Shown here one piece after another: positions 22,901 through 29,651 of a stretch of 34,563 nucleotides of DNA (positions are counted from its first letter, which is position 1; each line of letters begins with the position of its first letter). The translations under genes were made by a program, and so were the position numbers. The notes under the pieces were generated by a model. The model was not told the DNA's origin, searched no databases, and worked only from the letters and a program-made list of their open reading frames with translations. Origin of the DNA: Saprospiraceae bacterium (lineage in GTDB: Bacteria; Bacteroidota; Bacteroidia; Chitinophagales; Saprospiraceae); contig JAIXOO010000406.1 in NCBI GenBank assembly GCA_027486765.1, forward strand, positions 1 to 34,563, read 5' to 3'.

Positions 22901-23232
22901 TCCTAACCACCATGTTAAAGAAATGGAGTGCAGAATTTATGGTTGCAAAAGATGGCCAGGAAGCGATTGGCTTCGCAAAAATGAATGATTTTGACGCGAT
23001 TATCATGGACATTCAAATGCCCAATGTAGATGGGATAGAAGCAACGCTCACGATCCGACAATTCACGGATAATCGAAAACGCAATATCCCCATCATTGCT
23101 TTTACTGCCGAGGCAACACCTGAATCCCATCAAAAATATTTGAGTTCCGGCTTTAATGAGTCTTTGACCAAGCCGTTTAAGCCAGAGCATCTGTTTAGCA
23201 TTTTAAAAAAATACCAGGGCCTGAGCCTATAA
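19918..23232 (+). CDS. Hybrid sensor kinase: TPR, TM, PAS, HisKA, HATPase and receiver domains
   Basis: The 1104-aa protein begins with a signal peptide (1-20). Residues of about 40-510 hold roughly ten TPR repeats (for example AHSTLGTFLSSQQKYSAAIQ; YYNLSTLYEDLGQLDNAIFY). A TM segment lies at about 558-580, followed by a coiled coil and a PAS domain (618-722, ANVGSWEFNLLNSELHWS). The H-box SMSHEIRTPINGV has His740, the N-box has Asn853 and Asn857, G1 is DTGIGIS (889-895), and G2 is YGGTGLGLTI. The C-terminal receiver (980-1100) has Glu987/Asp988, phospho-acceptor Asp1031 (IMDIQMPNVDG), Thr1063 and Lys1085. It can therefore pass phosphate from His to its own Asp. No output regulator is adjacent. 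The TPR sensor probably reads a periplasmic protein or ligand. Confidence 0.93.
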   Translation: MRGHFILFIYLLVPILSSSQSTEIDSMQQLLPSQAAAERLNTLLGLSFQLFEFSAEDAHHYALEALAEARKIKNRPGENHALTLIGAYHHKIRDYPKAREFLRKAGKISLKEGGNLYTAYNYVIWANIHLEESQSDSAQICFQTAFKLLEKESYHKIKYYCYFRYSSYLFDQNQLDEAKKILEGLYLDALKNHAVSNQVEVLTQLAAIENKGDEYKKAYAYLMQAKPLLPKNDNSYVKFNFLFHLAHLKYNMGNYVAAITHLKSVLSIKEIDHYEDIKADMTALAGNIYVAQGELDLALKSYLEAVKVYDRLNLKKDLVNVYLDIAWLYFKQSNQEEIARFANMAMKIAKETKNEEGIARAHSTLGTFLSSQQKYSAAIQEHKKALAIVKRLNVRKNISDTYYNLSTLYEDLGQLDNAIFYAEKCMEMDESIGDLFNLGMSCQKIASLHILQKKYGPAEALLTKALALAKQATSPELERDIELLFAELYEKKGAFKTANQHLRLASGINDSLVKIADIEKTAEIRALFDLENIELKSKHQEQALALQRTKIDSQRNYYIMVVIILILVSTLLLVGLFLFNSSRKSNIKLRSEILERKKAEAQILQSQVLFEEAQAIANVGSWEFNLLNSELHWSKETYRIFELEHHSNDGLYEAWRQKCHPEDLNLLETAIQNTIKTGESFHVEHRAVFQDAKIKYIACIGEVVKNAEGQVIGLKGTDQDITPQKQAEIAKSEFMASMSHEIRTPINGVIGIANLLMEEQISPTQREYVETLKFSAQHLSSIVSDILDFSKIESGKLVFESIPFNLNKVAANLFRLFEPTAKEKSIALTFVPDPRIDYLLSGDYVRLSQILSNLLSNAIKFTEKGTVELAYTLKEETQSSIQVNFTIKDTGIGISTQQLKQIFENFTQADISTTRKYGGTGLGLTISKNLVEQQGGTIAVESQVGLGSVFSVDLRYDKHESLPKADIAEIAPLPPMNLHGMKLLIAEDNNVNVLVLTTMLKKWSAEFMVAKDGQEAIGFAKMNDFDAIIMDIQMPNVDGIEATLTIRQFTDNRKRNIPIIAFTAEATPESHQKYLSSGFNESLTKPFKPEHLFSILKKYQGLSL

Positions 23233-23262
23233 GAATCGTAAACAGCTGACCCGATAGAATCC

Positions 23263-23443
23263 GTTCATGCCCACACCCGACGGCGCGCTTGTTTACTACC
23301 TAATGCTTACGTTGCATTTTGAGACGCCAGAAGCTTTGGATGCTGCAGCGGAATCGCCATCCATGCAGGAAGTGGGGACTGATGTGTGCCGGATTTCGAC
23401 GGGTGGTGTGCCTGCTATTTTGATGGGCAATTCGGCAAAATAA
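23263..23443 (+). pseudogene. Truncated second copy of the EthD gene (3' half)
   Basis: From GTTCATGCC at 23263 onwards the sequence matches 18154-18328 with roughly 22 differences in about 165 bases. The frame from ATG 23267 encodes 58 residues (TPDGALVYYLMLTLHFETPE; AAAESPSMQEVGTDVCRIST) and ends in a different tail, NSAK, before TAA 23441-23443. The first 45 residues of the EthD fold are missing, so the product is unlikely to fold. It and the complete gene are direct repeats flanking a 5-kb segment with the hybrid kinase. Confidence 0.85.
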
Positions 23444-23448
23444 ATACT

Positions 23449-23456
23449 TATTTTTG
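23449..23456 (+). promoter_or_regulatory. TAnnTTTG -7 box (TATTTTTG) before the Crp/Fnr gene
   Basis: TATTTTTG matches the Bacteroidota -7 consensus exactly and lies 24 bases before the chosen ATG at 23480. It follows the EthD remnant's stop by 5 bases. The nearest upstream TTG (23420-23422) is 26 bases away, slightly outside the usual spacing. Confidence 0.5.
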
Positions 23457-23479
23457 TGCCCTCAAGAACAGCATCAAGT

Positions 23480-24061
23480 ATGAACGACCAACATTTTTTG
23501 AAAAAGATATTCAACGAACAAAACTTCAAAAGAGAAGATTTAGACAAAATTTTGGACCAATACCAGCGGATTGAGTTCGCAAAGCATGACTATTTGATTG
23601 AAGAAGGCAGTACTGCAAATTTTTACTATTTCATGGAGAGTGGTTACGCCCGGTCTTATGTGATAGATTTGGAAGGGAATGACATCAGTACCAAGTTCTT
23701 TAGTGCTACGGACATCATCATAGACTGGCATTCCTATTTTTTAAAAACGAAATGCAGGGAGCATATTCAGGCAATCACCCCTTGCGTTGCCTGGAAAATC
23801 AGCTTTGAAAATTTCATGAAACTGTTCAATATCGAGGCCTTCAGGGAAGTGGGGCGGACACGCTTGGTCAATAATTATTTTGAATTGAAGACCCATTCCG
23901 TTTCGATCATTGCAGACCCGGCCAAAGAGCGGTATTTAAACCTCTTAAAATCGAAGCCTGATATTGTGCAAAATGTTCCACTCAAGCAAATTGCCACTTA
24001 TTTGGGCATCACCGACACCTCATTGAGTAGAATCAGAAAAGAAATTGCCGACACAAAATGA
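23480..24061 (+). CDS. Crp/Fnr-family transcriptional regulator
   Basis: I chose the ATG at 23480 (193 aa), since the earlier in-frame start at 23456 overlaps the promoter box. The cyclic-nucleotide-binding-like beta roll covers about 25-120 (FAKHDYLIEEGSTANFYYFM; YVIDLEGNDISTKFF). A long dimerisation helix follows, then a C-terminal helix-turn-helix (VPLKQIATYLGITDTSLSRI). There are no clustered cysteines, so it is not an oxygen-sensing FNR type, and the cAMP-contact Arg-Ser pair is not evident. This is the common Bacteroidota group of ligand-unknown Crp regulators, which often control the gene beside them. It overlaps the next gene by four bases (ATGA). Confidence 0.92.
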   Translation: MNDQHFLKKIFNEQNFKREDLDKILDQYQRIEFAKHDYLIEEGSTANFYYFMESGYARSYVIDLEGNDISTKFFSATDIIIDWHSYFLKTKCREHIQAITPCVAWKISFENFMKLFNIEAFREVGRTRLVNNYFELKTHSVSIIADPAKERYLNLLKSKPDIVQNVPLKQIATYLGITDTSLSRIRKEIADTK

Positions 24062-24774
24062 ACAACTTAACTCAGTACTTCGTCCCTGAATGGATTTCAA
24101 TTGCGTTTCTCATTGCAATCCCTCTTCCTTTTGTTCTAATCCTGCTTTTTGTGCGCAAAGCGGCAAAAAAAACACAGTCCACTTTGGCTTTTCCGCTGGT
24201 CGCGGCATTTTTTGCACTGTACCTGCTGTACATTGGTTTTGCGAGTTTTCAAGGATGGTTCGATGTGGTCTCTCTGCCTCCCAAAGTACTGCTACTCACT
24301 ACCTTTCCCTATGCTTTTTTACTTTTTGGGCTTGTACTAAACACCAAATCCTACCAAAAAATCGTAGAAAATGCAACTTTGGAAAGCCTCATTCAACTCC
24401 ACATCTTCCGTTTGATCGGCGTATTCTTTGTGCTACTTGCCCTACACGATGCCTTGCCCAAGCCCTTTGCATTCATTGCTGGTTTTGGCGACATGCTTAC
24501 GGCGATAGGTAGTGTTTTTGTAGTCAAAGCCATTCAGCACAAAAAGAGTTATGCTAAAAAGCTGGCGCGCATTTGGAATGTTTTCGGTACAGTTGACATT
24601 CTATTCACGGCAATTGCCGCAAATGTTTTGACCAAAATTTCCATCGATACCGGAGCGATGGGTGTGGATACCCTGGCCGTATTTCCGTTTTGCATCATTC
24701 CTGCCTTTGCCCCACCTACAATTTTGTTTCTCCACTGGGCTATTTTCAAAAAAACCAAAAATTTCCCTGCCTAA
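24058..24774 (+). CDS. Multi-pass membrane protein of unknown function
   Basis: The 238-aa protein has about seven hydrophobic segments (ISIAFLIAIPLPFVLILLFV at 13-32; LAFPLVAAFFALYLLYIGFA; VLLLTTFPYAFLLFGLVL; FRLIGVFFVLLALHDAL and others). I do not recognise a named family. The pattern resembles small Bacteroidota membrane proteins that accompany Crp-type regulators. The four-base overlap with the regulator gene shows translational coupling, so the regulator probably controls its own operon, including this gene. Its likely job is membrane physiology or transport, but no substrate motif is visible. Confidence 0.85.
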   Translation: MNNLTQYFVPEWISIAFLIAIPLPFVLILLFVRKAAKKTQSTLAFPLVAAFFALYLLYIGFASFQGWFDVVSLPPKVLLLTTFPYAFLLFGLVLNTKSYQKIVENATLESLIQLHIFRLIGVFFVLLALHDALPKPFAFIAGFGDMLTAIGSVFVVKAIQHKKSYAKKLARIWNVFGTVDILFTAIAANVLTKISIDTGAMGVDTLAVFPFCIIPAFAPPTILFLHWAIFKKTKNFPA

Positions 24775-24863
24775 TCTGCTTTCTTGTCCTATGGCAAGAA
24801 TCGGTAAATCAGATAGGCCAATCTTTGTAGCATCATTAACAAATCTATTAATCGCAACTTAAA

Positions 24864-25412
24864 ATGAACAAGAAGATGATGTTCGCAATAATTGGCGCTG
24901 CGCTGGCAGCATTTATCGGCTTTGGTATGTATAAAGCCAATGGTTTGAAATCTTTGCAAATCGTGAAAACGGTAAGCATCAAAGGCTCTAAAGAGGAAGT
25001 TTTTGAGATGGTGAAATACTTGAAAAACTTCCCGAAATGGTCGCCATTTTTGGCCCAAGACCCCAGCCAAAAGTATGAAGTAAAAGGAATTGACGGGAAA
25101 GTTGGTGCCCAATACCACTGGGACGGCAATAAAGGTAAAGACATTGGCTATCAGGAAATTGTAAAAATTGACGAGTACAAGTTTGTAGGCATGAAATGCG
25201 ACATTCAGAAGCCATTTGTAGCCAAACCAACCTTTGACTATTCCTTCTCTGAAACCGCCAATGGCATTGAAGTGAAGCAAGATTTCAAACTCGAATCTGG
25301 CTTGGTTGACGCATTCTTTATGTGGCTCTTTGGTGCAAAAGCTCAAATGGAAAAAACCAACCAACAAGGTTTGGACTTGTTAAAAAAAGCGGTAGAATCA
25401 GGCAGAGACTAG
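24864..25412 (+). CDS. Membrane-anchored SRPBCC-domain protein
   Basis: The 182-aa protein has an N-terminal hydrophobic anchor (MMFAIIGAALAAFIGFGM, 5-22) followed by a START/polyketide-cyclase-like SRPBCC fold. Visible landmarks are VKTVSIKGSKEEVFEMVKYL (34-53), FPKWSPFLAQDPSQKYEVKG and the closing long helix MEKTNQQGLDLLKKAVESG. Such folds bind hydrophobic ligands in a deep cavity, and the ligand is unknown. It lies 89 bases after the membrane protein gene with no terminator between them, so it is likely the third gene of the Crp operon. A strong hairpin follows it. Confidence 0.9.
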   Translation: MNKKMMFAIIGAALAAFIGFGMYKANGLKSLQIVKTVSIKGSKEEVFEMVKYLKNFPKWSPFLAQDPSQKYEVKGIDGKVGAQYHWDGNKGKDIGYQEIVKIDEYKFVGMKCDIQKPFVAKPTFDYSFSETANGIEVKQDFKLESGLVDAFFMWLFGAKAQMEKTNQQGLDLLKKAVESGRD

Positions 25413-25442
25413 TGCAACAACATTTTCAAAAATAGATGTACT

Positions 25443-25487
25443 TTTACAACAGGCTCGCCAATGGGTTTAGAGCTTGTTGTAAATTTT
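25443..25487 (+). terminator. Intrinsic terminator after the Crp-membrane-SRPBCC operon
   Basis: TTTACAACAGGCTC (25443-25456) pairs with GAGCTTGTTGTAAA (25470-25483), with one G-T wobble and a 13-base loop. TTTT follows at 25484-25487. It separates the operon from the FAD oxidoreductase gene. Confidence 0.8.
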
Positions 25488-25510
25488 AATACACTTCTTC
25501 TATTTTTGAG

Positions 25511-27049
25511 ATGGCTACACAAAAATATGACATCATAATCATCGGCGCCGGACACAATGGGCTGGTCGCCGCGACTTATTTGGCAAAGGCAGGCAAAAAA
25601 GTCCTGGTGCTGGAAGCAAACGCTGAAATCGGTGGCGCCACTGCCAGTGTACGTGTTTTTCCCGATTTTGATGCGCGCCTGTCGCGTTACGCTTACCTCG
25701 TTTCACTGCTTCCCGATAAAATCATTCAGGATCTTAAGCTTAATTTTAAGTGCTTGTCCCGGCGAGTGGCCAGTTATACCCCGTATGCTGCTCAGGGGAA
25801 AAATGCCGGCCTGCACGTTTCCAGAGTTTGGGATGAACAAACGGCAGCGTCCTTTTCCTCACTTGAAGGGGGCGAAGCCGAGATGAAAGCCTGGCAAAAA
25901 TTTTATGGCGAAATAGAACCATTTGCCCAGCGGATAGCGCCCACAATGCTAAAACCATTGCCATCCCGCTCCCAACTCAAAAAAGCAATCGGGCTCGATC
26001 GGGTCTGGGACTATTTGATTGAGGAACCCATTGGACAAGCCATCATCAACAATTTTAAACATGATGTCGTACGTGGCGTGGTGCTTACCGACGGGCTCAT
26101 TGGCACCTTCACTTCTGCTTATGATTTGCAGGCCAACAAATGTTTCCTCTATCACCTGATTGGCAATGGAACGGGCGAGTGGAAAGTACCCCAGGGCGGT
26201 ATGGGCGCATTGGTGCGTGAGTTGGAACGTGTAGCGCTAGCATCGGGCGTCTCCATTTTGACCAATAGTAGAGTTACAGCCGTGCAGTCGGACGAAAAAG
26301 AGGTTCTGGTAAGCCTGGAAAATGGAGATCAATTTTCAGCGAGCTACCTACTAGCCAACACTGCGCCACAAGTGTTGGCCAAACTGCGTGGGAAAAACCC
26401 TCCGGCCAGTTTGGAGGGCTCACAAATGAAAATCAATATGCTGGTCAAACAATTGCCCCGACTCAAATCGGGTGCAGACCCTCGCGATGCCTTCGCTGGC
26501 ACCTTTCACATCAACGAAAGTTTTTCCCAGCTGGAGTCGGCCTACCAGCAAGCAAAAGCTGGAAGTATACCAGCCCCGATGCCCCTGGAGATTTATTGCC
26601 ATACCTTAACCGACACGAGTATCCTGAGTGCTGAATTGCAGCAGAAAGGTTACCATACACTCACCCTTTTTGGATTGCATACCCCCGCAGCCTTGTTTGA
26701 TGACAAACACGACGCCCAGCGAAAATTGGCCCTGCAATCTGCCATCGACTCACTTAATGAATACCTGGATGACCCGATAGAATCTGTACTTGCCCAGTCC
26801 CCAAATGGTGAACTGGCCATCGAAGCCAAAACCCCACTCGACATAGAAGCGGAGGTTGGCTTGCCTCGTGGGAATATTTTCCATCGGGATTTGGCCTTCC
26901 CTTTCCATGAAGATGGTGAAGCACCCAGTTGGGGGGTTGAAACGGATGATGCACGGATTTTTATTTGTGGAGCAGGCGCTATCCGTGGGGGTGGGGTAAG
27001 CGGGATCCCGGGGCACAACGCGGCGATGGCTGTGCTTGAGCGGGGGTGA
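25511..27049 (+). CDS. FAD-dependent oxidoreductase, phytoene desaturase/PYROXD2-like
   Basis: The 512-aa protein begins with a dinucleotide-binding motif IIIIGAGHNGLVAATYLAKAG (9-29 region, GxGxxG) and the following acidic strand end VLVLEANAEIGGAT. The middle contains the substrate-cap region, and QGGMGALVRELERVALASGV is typical of phytoene-desaturase-like enzymes. The C-terminal ARIFICGAGAIRGGGVSGIPGHNA closes the FAD site. The full length fits the family, and the overall pattern matches PYROXD2-type proteins more than carotenoid desaturases. No carotenoid genes are nearby, so a carotenoid role is unsupported. The substrate is unknown. A terminator lies upstream, so it has its own promoter. 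Confidence 0.92.
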   Translation: MATQKYDIIIIGAGHNGLVAATYLAKAGKKVLVLEANAEIGGATASVRVFPDFDARLSRYAYLVSLLPDKIIQDLKLNFKCLSRRVASYTPYAAQGKNAGLHVSRVWDEQTAASFSSLEGGEAEMKAWQKFYGEIEPFAQRIAPTMLKPLPSRSQLKKAIGLDRVWDYLIEEPIGQAIINNFKHDVVRGVVLTDGLIGTFTSAYDLQANKCFLYHLIGNGTGEWKVPQGGMGALVRELERVALASGVSILTNSRVTAVQSDEKEVLVSLENGDQFSASYLLANTAPQVLAKLRGKNPPASLEGSQMKINMLVKQLPRLKSGADPRDAFAGTFHINESFSQLESAYQQAKAGSIPAPMPLEIYCHTLTDTSILSAELQQKGYHTLTLFGLHTPAALFDDKHDAQRKLALQSAIDSLNEYLDDPIESVLAQSPNGELAIEAKTPLDIEAEVGLPRGNIFHRDLAFPFHEDGEAPSWGVETDDARIFICGAGAIRGGGVSGIPGHNAAMAVLERG

Positions 27050-27064
27050 GGAAAAATGAACACT

Positions 27065-27072
27065 TATTTTTG
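27065..27072 (+). promoter_or_regulatory. TAnnTTTG -7 box (TATTTTTG) before the CIA30 gene
   Basis: TATTTTTG lies 19 bases before ATG 27091. The surrounding ACTTATTTTTG...GCCCT is nearly the same as at 23447-23463 before the Crp gene, and an upstream TTG at 27036-27038 has the same 26-base distance seen there. The two promoters may share a regulator or an origin. Confidence 0.5.
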
Positions 27073-27090
27073 CCCTGCTACTAAATAAAA

Positions 27091-27630
27091 ATGATGAAAT
27101 ACGTCTTAATTCTACTGACACTCAGCTTATCCACTAAATCAGACATGAAAAAAGTTTATGCTTTCTCAACTCAAACTCACCTCAAGGAATGGCGTATTGT
27201 CAACGATGGTGTAATGGGTGGCATATCCAAAAGTTCCTTACTGCTTACCGATGCCGGCCATGGGCAATTTTCAGGTCACGTTTCATTGGCGAACAACGGA
27301 GGATTTGCCTCAATTCAATTGAGCACAACGATACAACTGGCGGAAGAAAAGAATTTCATTGTTTTGCGCGTAAAAGGAGATGGCAAACGTTATGAATTTC
27401 GTTTGAAGGGCGAAATTTCACAGTATGAGTCTTACGTGCACCCATTTGCCACTTCAGGAGAATGGGAAAACATCAAGTTAGCAATTAGTGAATTTTACCC
27501 TCAGTTTCGAGGGCGCAAATTGAACATCCCGAATTTCAATTTTAACAGCATCGAACAATTGAGTTTTTTGATCGCCAACAAACAAGAAGAAGACTTCGGG
27601 TTATTGATTGATTGGATAGGTTTGGAGTAA
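27091..27630 (+). CDS. CIA30-family protein
   Basis: The 179-aa protein has a short hydrophobic start (MMKYVLILLTLSLSTKS), possibly a signal peptide. The remainder is the CIA30 galactose-binding-like jelly roll: WRIVNDGVMGGISKSSLLL (35-53), then GHVSLANNGGFASIQ, and VLRVKGDGKRYEFRLKGE. The VNDGVMGG motif is diagnostic. In eukaryotes the family assists complex I assembly. Bacterial members are of unknown role and may bind a sugar or lipid. An internal ATG at 27145 (MKKVYAF) would give a cytoplasmic form, so the location is uncertain. It begins a run of small genes. Confidence 0.88.
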   Translation: MMKYVLILLTLSLSTKSDMKKVYAFSTQTHLKEWRIVNDGVMGGISKSSLLLTDAGHGQFSGHVSLANNGGFASIQLSTTIQLAEEKNFIVLRVKGDGKRYEFRLKGEISQYESYVHPFATSGEWENIKLAISEFYPQFRGRKLNIPNFNFNSIEQLSFLIANKQEEDFGLLIDWIGLE

Positions 27631-27678
27631 ATTGAAAAATGATAACGACTCCAAAACAACAATTTAAAATCCACAAAA

Positions 27679-28071
27679 ATGGTAAAGCTAGGATACACAA
27701 TTTTATACGTTTCAGACGTAGCAAAGTCAATTGAATTTTATGAAACAGCTTTTGGCTTTCAAAAAAAATTTATAACGCCAGAGCAGGATTATGCTGAACT
27801 GCTCACAGGCGAAACCACCATTTCGTTTGCATCATTGGAATTGGCAAACTCAAACTTGAAGAACGGCTTCTTGGTTAGCAAACAAATTGACAAACCATTC
27901 GGAATTGAATTGGCTTTGGTGACGGATAATGTTCAAGAAATCATTGACAAAGCCGTTGAACTTGGAGCAATTGTAGTCGAAAGCCCAATTCAGAAACCAT
28001 GGGGACAAACGGTCGGTTACATCCGAGATATCAATGGATTTTTACTTGAAATTTGTACACCAGTGAACTAG
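27679..28071 (+). CDS. VOC-family (glyoxalase/bleomycin-resistance-like) protein
   Basis: The 130-aa protein is a single VOC domain pair: LGYTILYVSDVAKSIEFYET (4-23) with AFGFQKKF, and ELALVTDNVQEIIDKAVELG (about 77-96) with QTVGYIRDINGFLLEICTP at the end. The final Glu (LEICTP) is the usual metal ligand position, but no early His ligand is present, so the metal site may be incomplete. Functions in the family range from dioxygenases to drug binding, and none can be chosen here. It is unrelated in detail to the VOC domains of the 1256-3352 lipoprotein. The next gene starts three bases after its stop. Confidence 0.92.
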   Translation: MVKLGYTILYVSDVAKSIEFYETAFGFQKKFITPEQDYAELLTGETTISFASLELANSNLKNGFLVSKQIDKPFGIELALVTDNVQEIIDKAVELGAIVVESPIQKPWGQTVGYIRDINGFLLEICTPVN

Positions 28072-28074
28072 GCA

Positions 28075-28461
28075 ATGACACTCAAAAATCATTCGTATCT
28101 ATTCTGTCTCTCAACCACATTTTGGGCTTGGTTTTTTTTAGGCGGTTTGTGGACCAACTACTACCAAGATTTATCTTTTGCAACCGCTTTAATAATTGTT
28201 GTCATATTCCCTTCCATCATCTTGGCTCTTGTGGGAAAAGGCTTGTTAAAAACAGTCGCTAAAACCAATTATTTTAAAGCCGCTGTTGTTTGCGCTTCAT
28301 ACTTTGCGTTTGTATTGCTATTTTATGATTTTATTTACCTAAAACTCTATTTGGGAAAGGGGCCCAGCTATTTGCTTGATTATTGGTACCTGACCTTTTT
28401 CTCGCCGATACCCTATTTGATCTTATTGCCGATAGGTCATCAACTGGATAAAGAAACTTAA
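28075..28461 (+). CDS. Small four-TM membrane protein, unknown function
   Basis: The 128-aa protein has four hydrophobic segments (YLFCLSTTFWAWFFLGGLW; LIIVVIFPSIILALVG; AAVVCASYFAFVLLFYDFI; LTFFSPIPYLILLPIG). No family name comes to mind. Its start is three bases after the VOC gene's stop, so the two are probably one operon. Its last 34 coding bases recur at 29601-29634, which marks a second, otherwise deleted copy. Confidence 0.8.
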   Translation: MTLKNHSYLFCLSTTFWAWFFLGGLWTNYYQDLSFATALIIVVIFPSIILALVGKGLLKTVAKTNYFKAAVVCASYFAFVLLFYDFIYLKLYLGKGPSYLLDYWYLTFFSPIPYLILLPIGHQLDKET

Positions 28462-28464
28462 ACT

Positions 28465-28750
28465 TTGAACAAAACAACAAAGGAGATATTGTGGAATCAA
28501 TTCGGAGCGTTTGAGTGTGCAATTGTTTCGCAAGTTGCAAAGCTGAGCGCGCTCAACCGATTACCTCACTATCAATTTGATGAAATTAAGAATCCAAACC
28601 AAGTGGAAGTTTGGAGCCCCTTGCTTATCTTTACTAAACGGGCACTACAAGTACGAAAACATCCACTTAGCAGCAATTTTAAACAACCTCTATGACTTCA
28701 AAGAGTGGAAATTCCATGTCAGCAACAAGTTTAACCGGGACCTATCATGA
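28465..28750 (+). pseudogene. Composite gene remnants (DinB-like start, unknown 3' end)
   Basis: A frame from TTG 28465 opens with NKTTKEILWNQFGA, the typical beginning of DinB/YfiT-type proteins, but soon loses that pattern. A different frame from about 28607 reads KWKFGAPCLSLLNGHYKYEN, then IHLAAILNNLYDFKEWKFHV, and ends at TGA 28748-28750, overlapping the next ATG. This tail looks like real protein of an unrecognised family. The stretch is best explained as two truncated genes joined together. The 76-aa frame 28465-28695 is not a credible gene. Confidence 0.5.
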
Positions 28751-29013
28751 GCTTAGAAAATTTCAAATACAATCTTCAAAGATTAAAACATTGCGACCAA
28801 TATTGGGATGACATGGAGCCTAATGAGGGGGGGCGGCATTGTGCAAAATGTAGCAAAACAATCGTTGATTTCTCTGGTATGTCGTTTACAGAGATTGCTC
28901 TGTTTATGTCAACAAGTAGTAGACCAGTTTGTGGTTTTTATTTGCCAGAACAGTTAAAAGAAATAAATAGCCCCCTTCCAAAACTCCCCCTTGCCATAGG
29001 ACAAACCATTTAG
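28747..29013 (+). CDS. CX2C-type small domain protein, probably the N-terminal stub of a longer protein
   Basis: The 88-aa product (MSLENFKYNLQRLKHCDQYW...) contains Cys16, then CAKCSKTIVDFSGMSFTEIA with Cys32 and Cys35, and VCGFYLPEQLKEI with Cys62. In Bacteroidota this cysteine arrangement forms the first 80 or so residues of larger surface or carboxypeptidase-regulatory-like proteins, and may bind zinc. Here a stop follows directly after LPLAIGQTI, so the larger part is missing. It could be a free-standing short form. The neighbourhood of fragments makes truncation more likely. Confidence 0.65.
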   Translation: MSLENFKYNLQRLKHCDQYWDDMEPNEGGRHCAKCSKTIVDFSGMSFTEIALFMSTSSRPVCGFYLPEQLKEINSPLPKLPLAIGQTI

Positions 29014-29115
29014 AAAGATGTAGTGGAAAAAACTTGAAAAAAGTATCTTGCAACAAACAAACGAAGGCGGTCGAAACGCCAACTACGAATTAATCTACTT
29101 CCACAACACCACAAG

Positions 29116-29553
29116 ATGAACAACCCAAGACCCATTCATCCAGATTTCCAAGCCTTGCTGGATTTTAAAAACCAGGGGCTTATTGATCTATTCACCGATT
29201 TGCGTCAATACATCCTGGAGCTATATCCCGACAGCAATGAGCTCCTTTATCATACCCACGCATTGACGGCAGTTTTTTCGATTTCCGACAAGCTTTCCGA
29301 CGCATTTTGTATGCTGCCCATTTACACCAATCATATGAACCTGGGCTTTAACAAAGGCACCTTATTGAAAGACCCCCATAAACTTTTGACGGGAACAGGC
29401 AATTTGATTCGCCACATCGACGTAAAAGACGCAAGTGATTACAGAAACCCGAAAGTAGAAGCCCTGATACTCGAAGCCGTTGACTTTGCCATCAAGGACA
29501 TGGACAAAGCGACAAAATCAAGGGCCAAGACCATTTCAAAAATCAAAAAATAA
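29116..29553 (+). CDS. DUF1801 domain protein
   Basis: The 145-aa protein is a single small alpha/beta domain of the DUF1801 (YdhG-like) type: LRQYILELYPDSNELLYHTH (residues 29-48), FCMLPIYTNHMNLGFNKGTL and LTGTGNLIRHIDVKDASDYR. The last part is a lysine-rich tail (KATKSRAKTISKIKK). Family members are cytoplasmic with unknown biochemical role, some related to frataxin-like folds. Start ATG 29116 agrees with the domain start. Gene fragments lie on both sides, so no operon partner is evident. Confidence 0.85.
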   Translation: MNNPRPIHPDFQALLDFKNQGLIDLFTDLRQYILELYPDSNELLYHTHALTAVFSISDKLSDAFCMLPIYTNHMNLGFNKGTLLKDPHKLLTGTGNLIRHIDVKDASDYRNPKVEALILEAVDFAIKDMDKATKSRAKTISKIKK

Positions 29554-29557
29554 AAAC

Positions 29558-29651
29558 ATGACAACAGGATTCAAAATCATCGGAATTTCTATAGCAGGAT
29601 ATTGCCGATAGGTCATCAACTGGACAAAGAAACTACAAAGCAACAACGCCG
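29558..29651 (+). pseudogene. Fused gene fragments with a 34-bp copy of the 28425-28458 end
   Basis: ATG 29558 opens MTTGFKIIGISIAGYCR and stops at 29609-29611. From 29601 the sequence copies 28425-28458 (ATTGCCGATAGGTCATC...) with a single mismatch, then continues into the bestrophin start. This is a junction scar: the start of one lost gene joined to the last bases of a second copy of the small membrane protein gene. Confidence 0.65.

Noticed and set aside
25501-25508. TATTTTTG as a promoter box for the FAD oxidoreductase
   Set aside because: It lies only two bases before the ATG at 25511, so a transcript from it would start within the coding region.
25511-27049. Carotenoid desaturase (CrtI) for the FAD enzyme
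   Set aside because: No carotenoid genes are nearby, and the conserved segments fit the PYROXD2-like branch better.
28465-28695. 76-aa ORF as a real gene
   Set aside because: It begins like a DinB-type protein but turns into a frame that conflicts with a better coding pattern in another frame from about 28607; treated as remnants.
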